Notes under the pieces: generated by a model | Database searches by the model: none | The model's input: the letters and a program-made list of their open reading frames with translations, nothing else | What the model was told of the DNA's origin: nothing | In this document: piece after piece, positions 45,201-53,794 of the stretch | Numbering within the stretch: position 1 is the stretch's first letter | How the letters are laid out: each line of letters starts with the position of its first letter | Program-made: the position numbers and the translations under genes | NCBI GenBank assembly: GCA_003279685.1 | Contig: QCHA01000001.1 | Coordinates: forward strand, 434,001-498,000 | Direction: 5' to 3' | DNA length: 64,000 nucleotides | Source: Pelagibacteraceae bacterium AG-390-L03 | GTDB taxonomy: Bacteria; Pseudomonadota; Alphaproteobacteria; Pelagibacterales; Pelagibacteraceae

Positions 45201-46415
45201 CTACATTAAGTCGATGTGCTTTTGTCTTTTTTTAATAACTCTAATTTTTGAACCTTTGATCAATATTTCTACTGGTTTAGGTCTTAAATTATAATTTGAA
45301 CTTAATGACATTCCATAAGCACCAACATCACACATGACTATAATGTCTTTTTCTTTTAATTTTTGAAATTTTTTTAATGAAATAAATTTGTCTGTGCTTT
45401 CACAAATAGGACCTACAAATTCATATGTTTTTTTTGAAACTTGATTTATTTTTATTGAAGGTAATGTTTTGTGATTAGCCCCATATAAAGCAGGTCTCAT
45501 CAGGTCATTCATAGCTGCATCTAGTATGATAAAATTTTTTTTATCATTTTCTTTTATATAAATAATTTTAGAAATTAAAAAACCTACATCTCCGACTATA
45601 GATCTTCCTGGTTCAAAAATTATTTTTGATGGGTGTTTTTTTAAAAATTTTTTAATAGCTATATTGTATTTAGAGTAATTAAGTTTTTTGCTATTGTCAT
45701 CATAGGAAATTCCCATCCCTCCACCTAAATCAATATATTTAAATTTATGTTTAGTTTTATCAATTAATTTATCAACCACATTAAGCATTTTTTCGTAGGG
45801 TTTGTGGTCCAATATTTGACTTCCAATATGAACACTTAAACATTCTAAACTAATATTTTTTGAATTTTGGCAATAACTCATGAGTTCTAAAAATGTTTTT
45901 TCATTTACACCAAATTTATTTTCTTTTTTTCCAGTTGAAATTTGGCTTAAAGTTTTTGCGTCAGTATTAGGATTTAACCTAATACCAATTTGTATTTTCT
46001 TTTTTTTAAGTCTAGCTATTCTATCAATTTCTTTTATTTCACTTTTAGACTCTGCATTTATTAATAATATTTTTTTATCAATAGCATAACTTATTTCTTT
46101 TGATGTTTTACCTACACCTGAAAAAACAATTTTTTTGGGATTAATACCTGCTTTAAGTGCCATCATAAGTTCACCCATTGACACAACATCTGCTCCTAAA
46201 CCAAATTTTTGGATTTCTCTAATTAAATTTAAGTTTGTATTAGATTTGACTGCAAAACAAATTAAAGGTGAAAATGATTTAAAATTTTTTTTGAAATTAT
46301 TAATATTTTTTATTAATTGGGTGTAAGAATAGCAATAAGTCGGAGTATCAAATTTTTTAGCAATCTCCTCTATCGTTATTTTATCAATCGTCAGTTTTTT
46401 TTTGATATATTTCAT
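45201..46415 (-). CDS. lysA: Diaminopimelate decarboxylase
   Basis: PLP enzyme of the last step of lysine synthesis. The PLP lysine is in CFAVKSNTNLNLIRE near residue 58; other motifs are SVHIGSQI near 195, DLGGGMGISY near 230, EPGRSIVGDVG near 270 and the C-terminal-domain CESTDKF near 340. Length is 404 residues. It is downstream of lptM, whose stop shares one base with the lysA start, in the conserved argH-lptM-lysA order. Confidence 0.96.
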   Translation of the reverse strand: MKYIKKKLTIDKITIEEIAKKFDTPTYCYSYTQLIKNINNFKKNFKSFSPLICFAVKSNTNLNLIREIQKFGLGADVVSMGELMMALKAGINPKKIVFSGVGKTSKEISYAIDKKILLINAESKSEIKEIDRIARLKKKKIQIGIRLNPNTDAKTLSQISTGKKENKFGVNEKTFLELMSYCQNSKNISLECLSVHIGSQILDHKPYEKMLNVVDKLIDKTKHKFKYIDLGGGMGISYDDNSKKLNYSKYNIAIKKFLKKHPSKIIFEPGRSIVGDVGFLISKIIYIKENDKKNFIILDAAMNDLMRPALYGANHKTLPSIKINQVSKKTYEFVGPICESTDKFISLKKFQKLKEKDIIVMCDVGAYGMSLSSNYNLRPKPVEILIKGSKIRVIKKRQKHIDLM

Positions 46416-46546
46416 TAAGCCTTATTTTTAAGGATTATTATCTTTTCAGCTTTTTGTTTTGGATCTTTATATTCTGGGTCTCCTTTTTTTCCACAAGAGA
46501 CTAGCAAGCAACAAATTAGAAAAATAAAGCTAATTTTTTTAATCAT
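46415..46546 (-). CDS. lptM: LptM-like small lipoprotein (LPS translocon maturation chaperone)
   Basis: A 43-residue lipoprotein. It starts IKKISFIFLICCLLVSC, with a lipobox VSC and the family motif CGKKGDPEYKDP directly after the acylated cysteine, matching the CGxKGP/DP pattern of LptM/YifL. LptM helps oxidative maturation of LptD in E. coli. Its position between argH and lysA is conserved in alphaproteobacteria. It overlaps argH by 8 bases and shares one base (TAATG) with lysA. Confidence 0.85.
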   Translation of the reverse strand: MIKKISFIFLICCLLVSCGKKGDPEYKDPKQKAEKIIILKNKA

Positions 46547-47933
46547 TTTTTTTCTTATATTTCATTATCATTTTTTTGATGTTATCAAAAGCTGTTCCTC
46601 CATAAGATTTTTTTGAATTTACAGAATTCTTTAAATCAAACACTTTTAAAACATCACTATTTAATTTTGGTTCAATTTTTTTTAATTCTTCCAAGTTTAA
46701 TTCATCAAGTCTTTTCTTTTTCTTTTCAGCTAAATTAACAACAGCAGCTGTTTTTTGATAAGCTTTTCTAAAAGACATTGAATGATTTTTTACAAGATAG
46801 TCTGCTAAATCTGTTGCAGTAATATATCCTGAGTTTGCAAGCTCCAACATTTTTTTCTTATTAGGGCTAGAATTTTTGAGAATTTCATCAAAAATTTTAA
46901 GACAATTGATTAAAGTATCATTTGATTTAAAAACAATCTCTTTATCGTCCTGAAGATCTTTGAAATAAGATAATGGTAGTCCTTTTAAAATTGTGAGCAT
47001 GGAAAATAAGTTTCCGTAACTACTTCCAGATTTTCCTCTCAAATATTCCAATAAATCAGGATTTTTCTTTTGAGGCATTATTGATGAGCCCGTAACAACC
47101 TTATCAGAAAGGTTAATTAAATTAAAACCATCTGAACTCCAAATTATAAGCTCTTCCGCAATTCTTGAAATATGCATTGAACAAACAGAAACACAATATA
47201 AAAAATCTAAAACAAAATCTCTGTCAGAAACAGTATCTATTGAATTATTTGTTGGTTTTTTAAAACCAAGTTTTTTACTTGTATAATTTCTATCAATATT
47301 GAAAGAGGTTCCTGTTAGAGCAGCTACACCTAAAGGATTTTCATCCAAACTATCTAAATTGTTTGCAAATCTTTTTTGGTCTCTGCTAAACATCTCAACA
47401 TAAGCCATTAGATAATGACCAAAAGAAATAGCTTGCGCATTCTTAAGATGCGTAAAACCAGGCATAATGGTATCTATATTTTTTTCTGCTAATTTTAATG
47501 TACTTTTAATTACTTTATCTAAATTATTATTAATTTCTTTTGTTGAAGATCTAATCCAAATTTTAAAGTCAGTAATTACTTGATCATTTCTAGATCTTGC
47601 TGTGTGTACATAACCTGCCTCTTCACCGATTATTTGAAAAAGTCTTTTTTCTATATTCATATGAATATCTTCATATTTTTTGTTGAATTCAAATTTTTTA
47701 TTAGAGATTTCTTTTTCTATTTTAGAAAGGCCATAGATAATTTTATTTTTAATTTTGAAAGATATTATTTTTTGTTTAAACAGCATTTCAACATGAGCAA
47801 TAGATCCTTGAATATCTTCTTTATAAAGTCGCTTATCAATATCAATTGAATTGCCAACTTTTTGAAATAAAGATGATCCATTTTTTTTTATACGAGTATT
47901 CCATATTGCTTGGTTGTTTTTATTTTTTGCCAT
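46539..47933 (-). CDS. argH: Argininosuccinate lyase
   Basis: Releases fumarate and arginine from argininosuccinate. The 464-residue protein carries the superfamily signature GSSIMPQKKNPDLLEYLRGKSG near residue 278, HTARSRNDQV near 110 and the catalytic-histidine motif PGFTHLKNAQ near 158. It is divergent from the thioredoxin-like gene and overlaps lptM by 8 bases. Confidence 0.97.
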   Translation of the reverse strand: MAKNKNNQAIWNTRIKKNGSSLFQKVGNSIDIDKRLYKEDIQGSIAHVEMLFKQKIISFKIKNKIIYGLSKIEKEISNKKFEFNKKYEDIHMNIEKRLFQIIGEEAGYVHTARSRNDQVITDFKIWIRSSTKEINNNLDKVIKSTLKLAEKNIDTIMPGFTHLKNAQAISFGHYLMAYVEMFSRDQKRFANNLDSLDENPLGVAALTGTSFNIDRNYTSKKLGFKKPTNNSIDTVSDRDFVLDFLYCVSVCSMHISRIAEELIIWSSDGFNLINLSDKVVTGSSIMPQKKNPDLLEYLRGKSGSSYGNLFSMLTILKGLPLSYFKDLQDDKEIVFKSNDTLINCLKIFDEILKNSSPNKKKMLELANSGYITATDLADYLVKNHSMSFRKAYQKTAAVVNLAEKKKKRLDELNLEELKKIEPKLNSDVLKVFDLKNSVNSKKSYGGTAFDNIKKMIMKYKKKND

Positions 47934-47957
47934 GATATTTAATTATAACTATTTAAC

Positions 47958-48467
47958 ATGAGATTTTTAATATTATTTATTATTTTGACAACTAATGTCT
48001 TTGCTAATGATGTATCTGAAATAAAAAATATTGTCATTCATAAAGATCTAAAAGTCTACGATAATGTAATTTTTTTAGATAAAAATGATAGAAAATTAAA
48101 TATTAAAGAATTTAGAGGAAATTTAATTTTATTAAATTTCTGGGCAACTTGGTGTGAACCATGTAAGGAAGAAATGCCATCTTTAAATAGACTCCAAGTA
48201 AATGAGAATTTTAACAATTTAAAAATTTTTGCAATTAATATATCTCAAGAAAGTAAAAAAAAAGTAGATGATTTTTTTAAAGATTTAAATATTGAAAATT
48301 TTGAACCATATTATGATGCACCAACAACTCTTGCAAAAACATTCTCTTTACGAGGGGTCCCAACCTCAATTCTTTTAGATAAAGATGGAAAAGAATTTTC
48401 TAGAATTATTGGATCAATAGATTTTGATGATAAAAATTTTATAGAATGGTTAAAAACTTATAATTAG
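47958..48467 (+). CDS. TlpA-like periplasmic thioredoxin
   Basis: Exported thiol-disulfide oxidoreductase of 169 residues. A signal peptide (FLILFIILTTNVFA) is followed by a thioredoxin/AhpC-TSA fold with active site NFWATWCEPCKEEMPSL near residue 65 (CEPC) and cis-proline region RGVPTSILLDKDG near 134. In alphaproteobacteria tlpA lies divergent from argH, as here. It may serve cytochrome maturation or reduction of envelope proteins. The stop overlaps the convergent gene's stop by 4 bases. Confidence 0.9.
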   Translation: MRFLILFIILTTNVFANDVSEIKNIVIHKDLKVYDNVIFLDKNDRKLNIKEFRGNLILLNFWATWCEPCKEEMPSLNRLQVNENFNNLKIFAINISQESKKKVDDFFKDLNIENFEPYYDAPTTLAKTFSLRGVPTSILLDKDGKEFSRIIGSIDFDDKNFIEWLKTYN

Positions 48468-48667
48468 TTTTTAAAAAAATAAGCAAATCCAACTAAAACA
48501 AGTATTGCTATGAATTGTAGAAGAACTCTAAGTTGCATTAATTTGTTGGAGTATTTTTTGCTAGTCTCTCCTCCTTTGAAAAGAGTTCCAATCCCTAAAA
48601 TTAAAACAATTCCAACAGATAATAAGAGAACTATAGAGAAAATTTTTACAAATATTCCTGAAATCAT
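48464..48667 (-). CDS. HIG1-like twin-transmembrane protein
   Basis: A 67-residue inner-membrane protein with two hydrophobic helices (VKIFSIVLLLSVGIVLILGIGTLF and LLQFIAILVLVGFAYFF) joined by a short basic loop containing KYSNKLMQLRVLLQ, which resembles the HIG1 domain core. Mitochondrial HIG1 proteins associate with cytochrome oxidase; the bacterial role is not established. It overlaps tlpA by 4 bases at the 3' end. Confidence 0.7.
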   Translation of the reverse strand: MISGIFVKIFSIVLLLSVGIVLILGIGTLFKGGETSKKYSNKLMQLRVLLQFIAILVLVGFAYFFKN

Positions 48668-48716
48668 ATAAATATTGTAGATTGTTTTTTAAAATAAAAA
48701 ACATAATTAATTAGCT

Positions 48717-49367
48717 ATGACATTTTGCCTAGATTCAATAATAATAAAGCCTGAAGAGGGAGTAGAAATAAAACATGCTATTATTTTGCTCCATGGATAT
48801 GGAGGAGATGCTAAGGATATAAGTATGTTAACTTTAAACTGGAAAAGGCATATGCCAAATACAGTTTTTATTTGTCCAAATGGACATGAGCCTTGTGCTA
48901 TAAATTCGTCAGGATTTCAATGGTTTGACCTTACCAAAGATGATGCTGATTATATCATTGATCAATCAATTAAAGCTGAAGACAAGATAAAAATATTTAT
49001 TAACGAAATTAAACAAGAATTTAATTTAAAAAATAACCAGATATGTTTATCTGGTTTTAGTCAAGGTTGTATGATGTCATTGAATGTTGGATTAACTTCT
49101 GAAGAAAAATTTTCGTGTATAGTAGGATTTTCTGGAAAAATAATTGATCAAAATAATTTAAAATTAAGAATTAAAAATTCTACGAACACTTTATTGATTC
49201 ATGGTGACGCAGATCAAGTTGTACCTTCAACATATCTTTTGGAAGCAAAAGATTTTTTAATTAGAAACAATATTGAGGTAGAAACACTTTTGATAAAAAA
49301 TTGTGATCATCATATTCCTATTGAAGCTTCAAGTACAGCTCTTAATTATATTTTAAAAAAAAATTAA
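48717..49367 (+). CDS. Phospholipase/carboxylesterase-type alpha/beta hydrolase
   Basis: A cytoplasmic 216-residue serine hydrolase. The oxyanion-hole region is LLHGYGGDAKDI near residue 24, the nucleophile elbow LSGFSQGCMMSLN near 118, the acid is in IHGDADQVVPSTY near 164, and the catalytic His is in KNCDHHIPIEA near 197. Length and motifs match the lysophospholipase/carboxylesterase (YpfH/APT) family. The natural substrate is unknown. Confidence 0.85.
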   Translation: MTFCLDSIIIKPEEGVEIKHAIILLHGYGGDAKDISMLTLNWKRHMPNTVFICPNGHEPCAINSSGFQWFDLTKDDADYIIDQSIKAEDKIKIFINEIKQEFNLKNNQICLSGFSQGCMMSLNVGLTSEEKFSCIVGFSGKIIDQNNLKLRIKNSTNTLLIHGDADQVVPSTYLLEAKDFLIRNNIEVETLLIKNCDHHIPIEASSTALNYILKKN

Positions 49368-49414
49368 CGTTTCTTATTATTGATAAAATTGTTTAAGTAA
49401 GTTAAAAATACTCA

Positions 49415-49984
49415 ATGAATAATTTTATCGAACAAAATGTTTCATTAGAAAAGTGTCCAGCTTTAGTTCTTAATGCTGATTATAGACCACTAAGTTATTA
49501 TCCTCTATCTTTATGGTCGTGGCAAGATACTGTAAAATCTGTTTTTTTAGATAGAGTGATAATAGTAAGTAATTATGATAGAATCATAAGAAGCCCATCA
49601 TTTAATATGCAATTACCAAGTGTTATCGCATTGAAAGATTATATAATTCCGCAAACAAAACCTAGCTTTACGAGATTTAACGTCTTTTTGAGAGATAAGT
49701 TTTCTTGTCAATATTGTGGTAGTGGTGAGGAGTTAACTTTTGATCACTTGTTGCCAAGATCAAAAGGTGGTGAAACTAATTGGGATAATGTTGTAACCGC
49801 ATGCTCTGCCTGTAATGTAAAAAAGGGTGGTAAATTATTGAAAAACTCAGATATGAAACTTAATCAACATCCTTATCGTCCATCAACTGAGGATTTGCAT
49901 AAAAATGGTAAAAATTTTCCACCTAATTATTTGCATAAAAGTTGGATGGATTATTTATATTGGGATGTTGAGTTAGAAGCCTAG
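49415..49984 (+). CDS. HNH endonuclease-family protein
   Basis: A 189-residue protein. The N-terminal half (ALVLNADYRPLSYYPLSLWSWQDTVKSVFL) is conserved in stand-alone alphaproteobacterial HNH proteins. The HNH motif has CQYCGSGEELTFDHLLPRSKGG near 95-115, with the second zinc pair in ACSACN, giving a CxxC...CxxC zinc site and catalytic DH. The cellular role is unknown; it shows no link to a mobile element or restriction system here. The stop CTAG is shared with convergent coq7. Confidence 0.85.
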   Translation: MNNFIEQNVSLEKCPALVLNADYRPLSYYPLSLWSWQDTVKSVFLDRVIIVSNYDRIIRSPSFNMQLPSVIALKDYIIPQTKPSFTRFNVFLRDKFSCQYCGSGEELTFDHLLPRSKGGETNWDNVVTACSACNVKKGGKLLKNSDMKLNQHPYRPSTEDLHKNGKNFPPNYLHKSWMDYLYWDVELEA

Positions 49985-50520
49985 ATTTTCTCAGAAATAT
50001 TTATTGCAATTTTTGAACCTGTCTTAATAATTTTATCCAACAAAAAATAAGGACCTTTTTTAGTAGCACCTTTATCATAAGCTATATCTTTATGATCTAT
50101 TTCATCTTGTCTAAATTTTGTAATTGTTTTTTTAAGATCTTTTTCACTGATATCAAGTTGATTAATCTGATTCAGATAGTGTTTATCTATAACTTCTTCA
50201 ACAGAAGCAGTGCAAAGCATAGCAGCTTTCTTTCCTAACAATGTTGAACCAAAGCCTAAACCAACACCTAACAAATCCCATAAGGGTAAAAGTTTGGTTG
50301 GTTCTATATTTCTTTTTTTAATTTCATTTTCAAAAAACTCACAATGTTCTTTCTCATGCTCTTTCATTTCTTCAATTGTTCTCTTGAGGTTTTCGTCTTT
50401 TACAAAAGTATTTAACGCTAATAGCTGTCCCTCATAAATCTTAACAGCTCCACGCTCTCCAGCATGATCAACTCTAATAAATTCTTCTATTTTTTTTTTA
50501 TTAATTTTTGTCATAATCAA
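49981..50520 (-). CDS. coq7: Demethoxyubiquinone hydroxylase
   Basis: Di-iron monooxygenase of ubiquinone synthesis. Its 179 residues have the carboxylate ligands in RVDHAGERGAVKIYEGQ near residue 17, EMKEHEKEHCEFF near 47, CTASVEEVIDKHYL near 103 and FRQDEIDHKDIAYDKGA near 138 (ExxH). A second ATG at residue 3 may be the true start. It overlaps the DsbB-like gene by 20 bases and acts in the same pathway as ubiE and ubiB at 38187-40459. Confidence 0.95.
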   Translation of the reverse strand: MIMTKINKKKIEEFIRVDHAGERGAVKIYEGQLLALNTFVKDENLKRTIEEMKEHEKEHCEFFENEIKKRNIEPTKLLPLWDLLGVGLGFGSTLLGKKAAMLCTASVEEVIDKHYLNQINQLDISEKDLKKTITKFRQDEIDHKDIAYDKGATKKGPYFLLDKIIKTGSKIAINISEKI

Positions 50521-50983
50521 AATAAACTTTTCCTGAACCTATGCTAATAAGCAAAGATATTAAAATATTATAGCTTGTAAGCGATAATCCAAAAATTTTA
50601 AATGTTACATCTTTGCAGCTAATATCTTTTTCCTGCAATTGTTTTAAAATTTCTTCTTTTGACAACAAATTAGACCCACTTTTTAAATCACAAACTAACG
50701 ACTCTTGAATAAAACCCTGCTCAATACCTAAGTGATATAGTGATAAAATAGTTCCAAACAAAAACACAATTACAAGTAAAAGTATAAAAAATTTTTCAAA
50801 TTGATTAAATTTGAGATTAAATAAAATTATTATTATTGCCAAAAGATATGGAATTCTCTCAAATATACAAAGATTACAAGGTTGGTGACCTAGGATATAC
50901 TCAATAAAAAATGCTGATAATAAAGCAACAGTACTGACTAAAAAAATAATCTTAATTAATAATTGTCTTCTATCTTTAACCAT
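50501..50983 (-). CDS. dsbB: DsbB-family disulfide bond formation protein
   Basis: An inner-membrane protein of 160 residues with four hydrophobic helices. The first periplasmic cysteine pair, CNLC near residue 36, follows GHQP; a second pair (SLVCDLKSG near 96 and DISCKDV near 120) lies in the second periplasmic loop, and both match quinone-linked DsbB. It oxidises DsbA-type proteins. It overlaps coq7 by 20 bases and the YqaA-like gene by 8. Confidence 0.88.
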   Translation of the reverse strand: MVKDRRQLLIKIIFLVSTVALLSAFFIEYILGHQPCNLCIFERIPYLLAIIIILFNLKFNQFEKFFILLLVIVFLFGTILSLYHLGIEQGFIQESLVCDLKSGSNLLSKEEILKQLQEKDISCKDVTFKIFGLSLTSYNILISLLISIGSGKVYFDYDKN

Positions 50984-51581
50984 TAAATTTTAAAACTAAA
51001 TATACAAATACAAACATTATAACTAATAAAATTCCAATTACAGTAAACCATTTTGATCCATGATTGTTCATATATTCAGTAAATAATTCTCCATATTTAT
51101 AGGACAGAAATGCAACAATAAAAAATCTTAGGCTTCTTGAAATTAAACTAACGATTATAAAAACAGGCAAGTTAAAGGCAATTAAGCCGCTTGCTATTGT
51201 AAATGCTTTATATGGCAAAGGTGTAAAGCCTGCTAAAAAAAGGATACTTAACCAAGCCAGGAAGCCACTTCCTTCAGACATACTTAATTTCAAATCTTTA
51301 ACTTTATCTTCATAATTATAAAACTCAATGACATGCATCGCTAAATCAAAAAATAAATAGCCAATGAGATATCCTAAGATACCTCCTAAAACTGAAAATA
51401 TAGATGCTATTAAAAATATTTTTATAAATGCTTTTTTTTTAGCAATTACCATTGGAATAATCATCACATCTGGTGGAATAGGAAAAAATGAACTTTCAAT
51501 AAAAGAGACAAGACCTAAATAAAAATTTGAACGTTTATGCGAAGCTAGATTTAAACATTTTTTGTAAAGTGTTTGAAACAT
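50976..51581 (-). CDS. YqaA/DedA-family (SNARE-associated) membrane protein
   Basis: A 201-residue integral membrane protein with about five hydrophobic stretches. Family hallmarks are the N-terminal FIESSFFPIPPDVMIIPMV near residue 28, GGILGYLIGYLFFD near 66 and FTPLPYKAFTIASGL near 120. DedA relatives are linked to lipid-carrier recycling and membrane homeostasis. It overlaps the DsbB-like gene by 8 bases, and yqaA-dsbB-coq7 probably form one operon. Confidence 0.82.
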   Translation of the reverse strand: MFQTLYKKCLNLASHKRSNFYLGLVSFIESSFFPIPPDVMIIPMVIAKKKAFIKIFLIASIFSVLGGILGYLIGYLFFDLAMHVIEFYNYEDKVKDLKLSMSEGSGFLAWLSILFLAGFTPLPYKAFTIASGLIAFNLPVFIIVSLISRSLRFFIVAFLSYKYGELFTEYMNNHGSKWFTVIGILLVIMFVFVYLVLKFNG

Positions 51582-51622
51582 TTTTTGGTTTTAATATAAA
51601 TTTAGTTCTTATACTATTTAAA

Positions 51623-51628
51623 TATAAT
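51623..51628 (+). promoter_or_regulatory. Putative -10 element of tRNA-Leu
   Basis: An exact TATAAT lies 15 bases upstream of the mature tRNA 5' end; a weak -35-like TTTAGT (51601-51606) sits 16 bases further upstream. The short distance implies a transcript starting only a few bases before the tRNA. Confidence 0.4.
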
Positions 51629-51642
51629 TAATTGAATATTAT

Positions 51643-51727
51643 GGGCGAATGGCGGAACTGGTAGACGCGCACGACTCAAAATCGTGTTTCGCAAGAAGTG
51701 AGAGTTCGATTCTCTCTTCGCCCACCA
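51643..51727 (+). tRNA. tRNA-Leu (anticodon CAA)
   Basis: An 85-nt tRNA folds by eye: acceptor stem GGGCGAA (51643-51649) with TTCGCCC (51717-51723), discriminator A and encoded CCA (51725-51727). The anticodon arm CACGA-CTCAAAA-TCGTG gives loop anticodon CAA, reading UUG. A long variable arm (type II) and TTCGATT T-loop identify leucine. The acyl-CoA synthetase ATG lies only 7 bases after the CCA. Confidence 0.95.
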
Positions 51728-51734
51728 AAAAATT

Positions 51735-53465
51735 ATGAATTTAGACAACTTAAATAACTTAATCGAACTATTTTCTTTTCAAGCAGAAAAACAAAATAAA
51801 GAAAGCATCTTTTTAGAATGGTTAAACCCAAAAAATAAAAAAACATATACTTGGGAGGAGTCACAAAAAAATATTTTAAAATTATCAAAGATAATTAAAG
51901 AAAATATAAAAGAAGGTGATAGATGCCTTTTGGTTTCTGAAAACAGACCTGAGTGGTTTATTTCTGATATGGCTATTATGTTATCAGGTGGAATTACGGT
52001 CCCAGCATACACTACCTACACTGAAGATGATTATAGATATTTAATTGAAGATTGTGAACCTAGTTTAGTCATAGTTTCAAACTATGAAATGTTAAAAAAA
52101 TTAAGTAATATTATAGATGAAAAAGAGTTTATTAAAAAAGTCATAACATTAGATGAAGTTAATCAAGTAATTCATAATTTAAATATAGAAAACAAAGAGA
52201 AGTATTTAGATTTTAATATCATATTAAAAAATAATTTATTAGAAGATGATGAAATCCAAAATAAAAAATTAAAAAGATCTTCACCAGCTTGTATAATCTA
52301 CACTTCTGGAACCGGTGGAAATCCTAAGGGAGTAATCTTAAGTCATGGTGGAATTTTAAATAATCTTGTAGGGGCTTGTGAGATTATGAGACCTTTATTT
52401 AATTCAAGACCAGTATTTTTAACTTGGCTTCCTCTTTCCCATTCCTATGAACATTGTGTGCAATTCGCCCAGATAGCTGTGGGAGCAAAAGTATTTTATG
52501 CAGAAAAAATAGAAAAACTCCTAGAAAATATATCTGAAGCAAAACCAACAATCATGACAGCTGTACCGAGATTTTATCAAAATCTTTATAACAAAATTAA
52601 TATTAATCTGAAAAAGCAAACAGGTCTTAAAGCTAAATTAATTAATGCAACCCTCAGATTGGGTAAAAAAAAATTATTAAATCAAAAAATGAATTTTTTT
52701 GAAAAATTACTTAATTTAATAGTTGAGGTATTAGTTAGAAAAAAAATAAAAAAACAGTTTGGGGGAAATTTAAAAGCTTTTGTTTCCGGTGGAGGTGCAT
52801 TAGACAAAGAAATTGGAGAATTTTTGAATTCTATAGGATTGCCTACTCTTCAAGGTTATGGCCTGACTGAAACATCACCAGTAGTAAGTTGTAACCCCAT
52901 ACATAAGATAAAAGTAGAAACTGTCGGTCCACCTTTCAGAGGAAACCAAGTAAAAATTGCCGAAGATGGAGAAATTTTAGTAAAAGGTGAAAATGTAATG
53001 TTAGGATATTGGAACAAAAAAAAAGAGACTGAAGAAGTAATAATTGATGGATGGCTTCATACAGGTGATATAGGTGAAATAGATCCAGAGGATGGATATT
53101 TAAAAATTACTGACAGAAAAAAAGATATTATTGTAAGTGCAGGTGGGGACAACATCTCACCAGCTAAAATTGAAAATATGATTACTAATGAACCAGAGAT
53201 TGATCAATGCATGGTTTATGGAGATAAAAAAAATTATTTAGTTGCTTTAATAGTTCCTAGTAAAGATTTTTTAAGAGAAAAAGAAAAAATTAATAATATA
53301 ATTGAAAAAATAAATAAAAAATTAACTTTATTAGAAAAAATAAAAAAAATTCAATTAATAGATGAAAATTTTTCTATAGAAAATGGTTTAATGACTCCAA
53401 CAATGAAAGTGAAAAGAAAAAAAGTTACAGAAAAATATAAAGATCAGTTAGAAAAACTTTATTAA
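51735..53465 (+). CDS. Long-chain acyl-CoA synthetase (AMP-forming)
   Basis: A 576-residue ANL-superfamily enzyme activating fatty acids. The P-loop-like motif is IYTSGTGGNPKGVILSHGG near residue 188, with TWLPLSHSYEH near 235, GYGLTETSPVVS near 375 and the hinge/second domain GWLHTGDIGEIDPEDGYLKITDRKKDIIVSAGGDNISP near 440-475. It resembles the FadD15-type synthetases. It starts right after tRNA-Leu and may be read from the same promoter. The chain-length preference is unknown. Confidence 0.93.
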   Translation: MNLDNLNNLIELFSFQAEKQNKESIFLEWLNPKNKKTYTWEESQKNILKLSKIIKENIKEGDRCLLVSENRPEWFISDMAIMLSGGITVPAYTTYTEDDYRYLIEDCEPSLVIVSNYEMLKKLSNIIDEKEFIKKVITLDEVNQVIHNLNIENKEKYLDFNIILKNNLLEDDEIQNKKLKRSSPACIIYTSGTGGNPKGVILSHGGILNNLVGACEIMRPLFNSRPVFLTWLPLSHSYEHCVQFAQIAVGAKVFYAEKIEKLLENISEAKPTIMTAVPRFYQNLYNKININLKKQTGLKAKLINATLRLGKKKLLNQKMNFFEKLLNLIVEVLVRKKIKKQFGGNLKAFVSGGGALDKEIGEFLNSIGLPTLQGYGLTETSPVVSCNPIHKIKVETVGPPFRGNQVKIAEDGEILVKGENVMLGYWNKKKETEEVIIDGWLHTGDIGEIDPEDGYLKITDRKKDIIVSAGGDNISPAKIENMITNEPEIDQCMVYGDKKNYLVALIVPSKDFLREKEKINNIIEKINKKLTLLEKIKKIQLIDENFSIENGLMTPTMKVKRKKVTEKYKDQLEKLY

Positions 53466-53583
53466 TTTTTATTTATGAATTTGATTATTATCCGCATAAA
53501 CATTAACTTAATTAATAAAAAAAAATTTAAAAAAAAATAAAAAGAAAAAAGTTTTTTTACAAATTTTGTTTTTAATTAAAGAA

Positions 53584-53612
53584 TTGACATAACTTACATA
53601 AAAAAATAAAAA
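53584..53612 (+). promoter_or_regulatory. Putative promoter of the 35-residue lysine-rich gene
   Basis: A perfect -35 TTGACA (53584-53589) is followed after 17 bases by a -10-like TAAAAA (53607-53612). The next 50 bases hold a palindrome and a ribosome-binding site before the ATG at 53665. A perfect -35 is rare in this window. Confidence 0.55.
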
Positions 53613-53623
53613 TATATCAATAG

Positions 53624-53640
53624 CGAATCAAATTGATTCG
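53624..53640 (+). promoter_or_regulatory. 17-base perfect palindrome in the 5' leader of the lysine-rich gene
   Basis: CGAATCAAATTGATTCG is an inverted repeat of 8+8 bases around a central A, just downstream of the predicted transcription start. It could be an operator for a dimeric regulator or a short RNA hairpin at the start of the mRNA. Confidence 0.55.
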
Positions 53641-53664
53641 TTTAACTTAAACAGGGAGCTAAAG

Positions 53665-53772
53665 ATGCCTAAGAAAAGAAAAAAAGCTGCTAAAAAAACT
53701 AAAAGAAAAGCAGCAAAGAAAACTAAGAAAAAAGCTAAAAAGGCTAAAAAAGCTAAAAAAAGAAAAAGATAG
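53665..53772 (+). CDS. 35-residue, lysine/alanine-rich basic protein (histone-H1-tail-like)
   Basis: The open frame begins PKKRKKAAKKTKRKAAKK and continues in the same style to a KKRKR end; apart from Met1 and Pro2 it contains only Lys, Arg, Ala and Thr, with no acidic or hydrophobic core residues. GGGAG (53654-53658) supplies a ribosome-binding site. The gene has its own promoter, leader palindrome and terminator, so it is very likely real. The composition resembles histone H1 tails, implying binding of DNA or RNA; the function is unknown. Confidence 0.75.
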   Translation: MPKKRKKAAKKTKRKAAKKTKKKAKKAKKAKKRKR

Positions 53773-53794
53773 TAACTTACTAATCTTTACTAAA

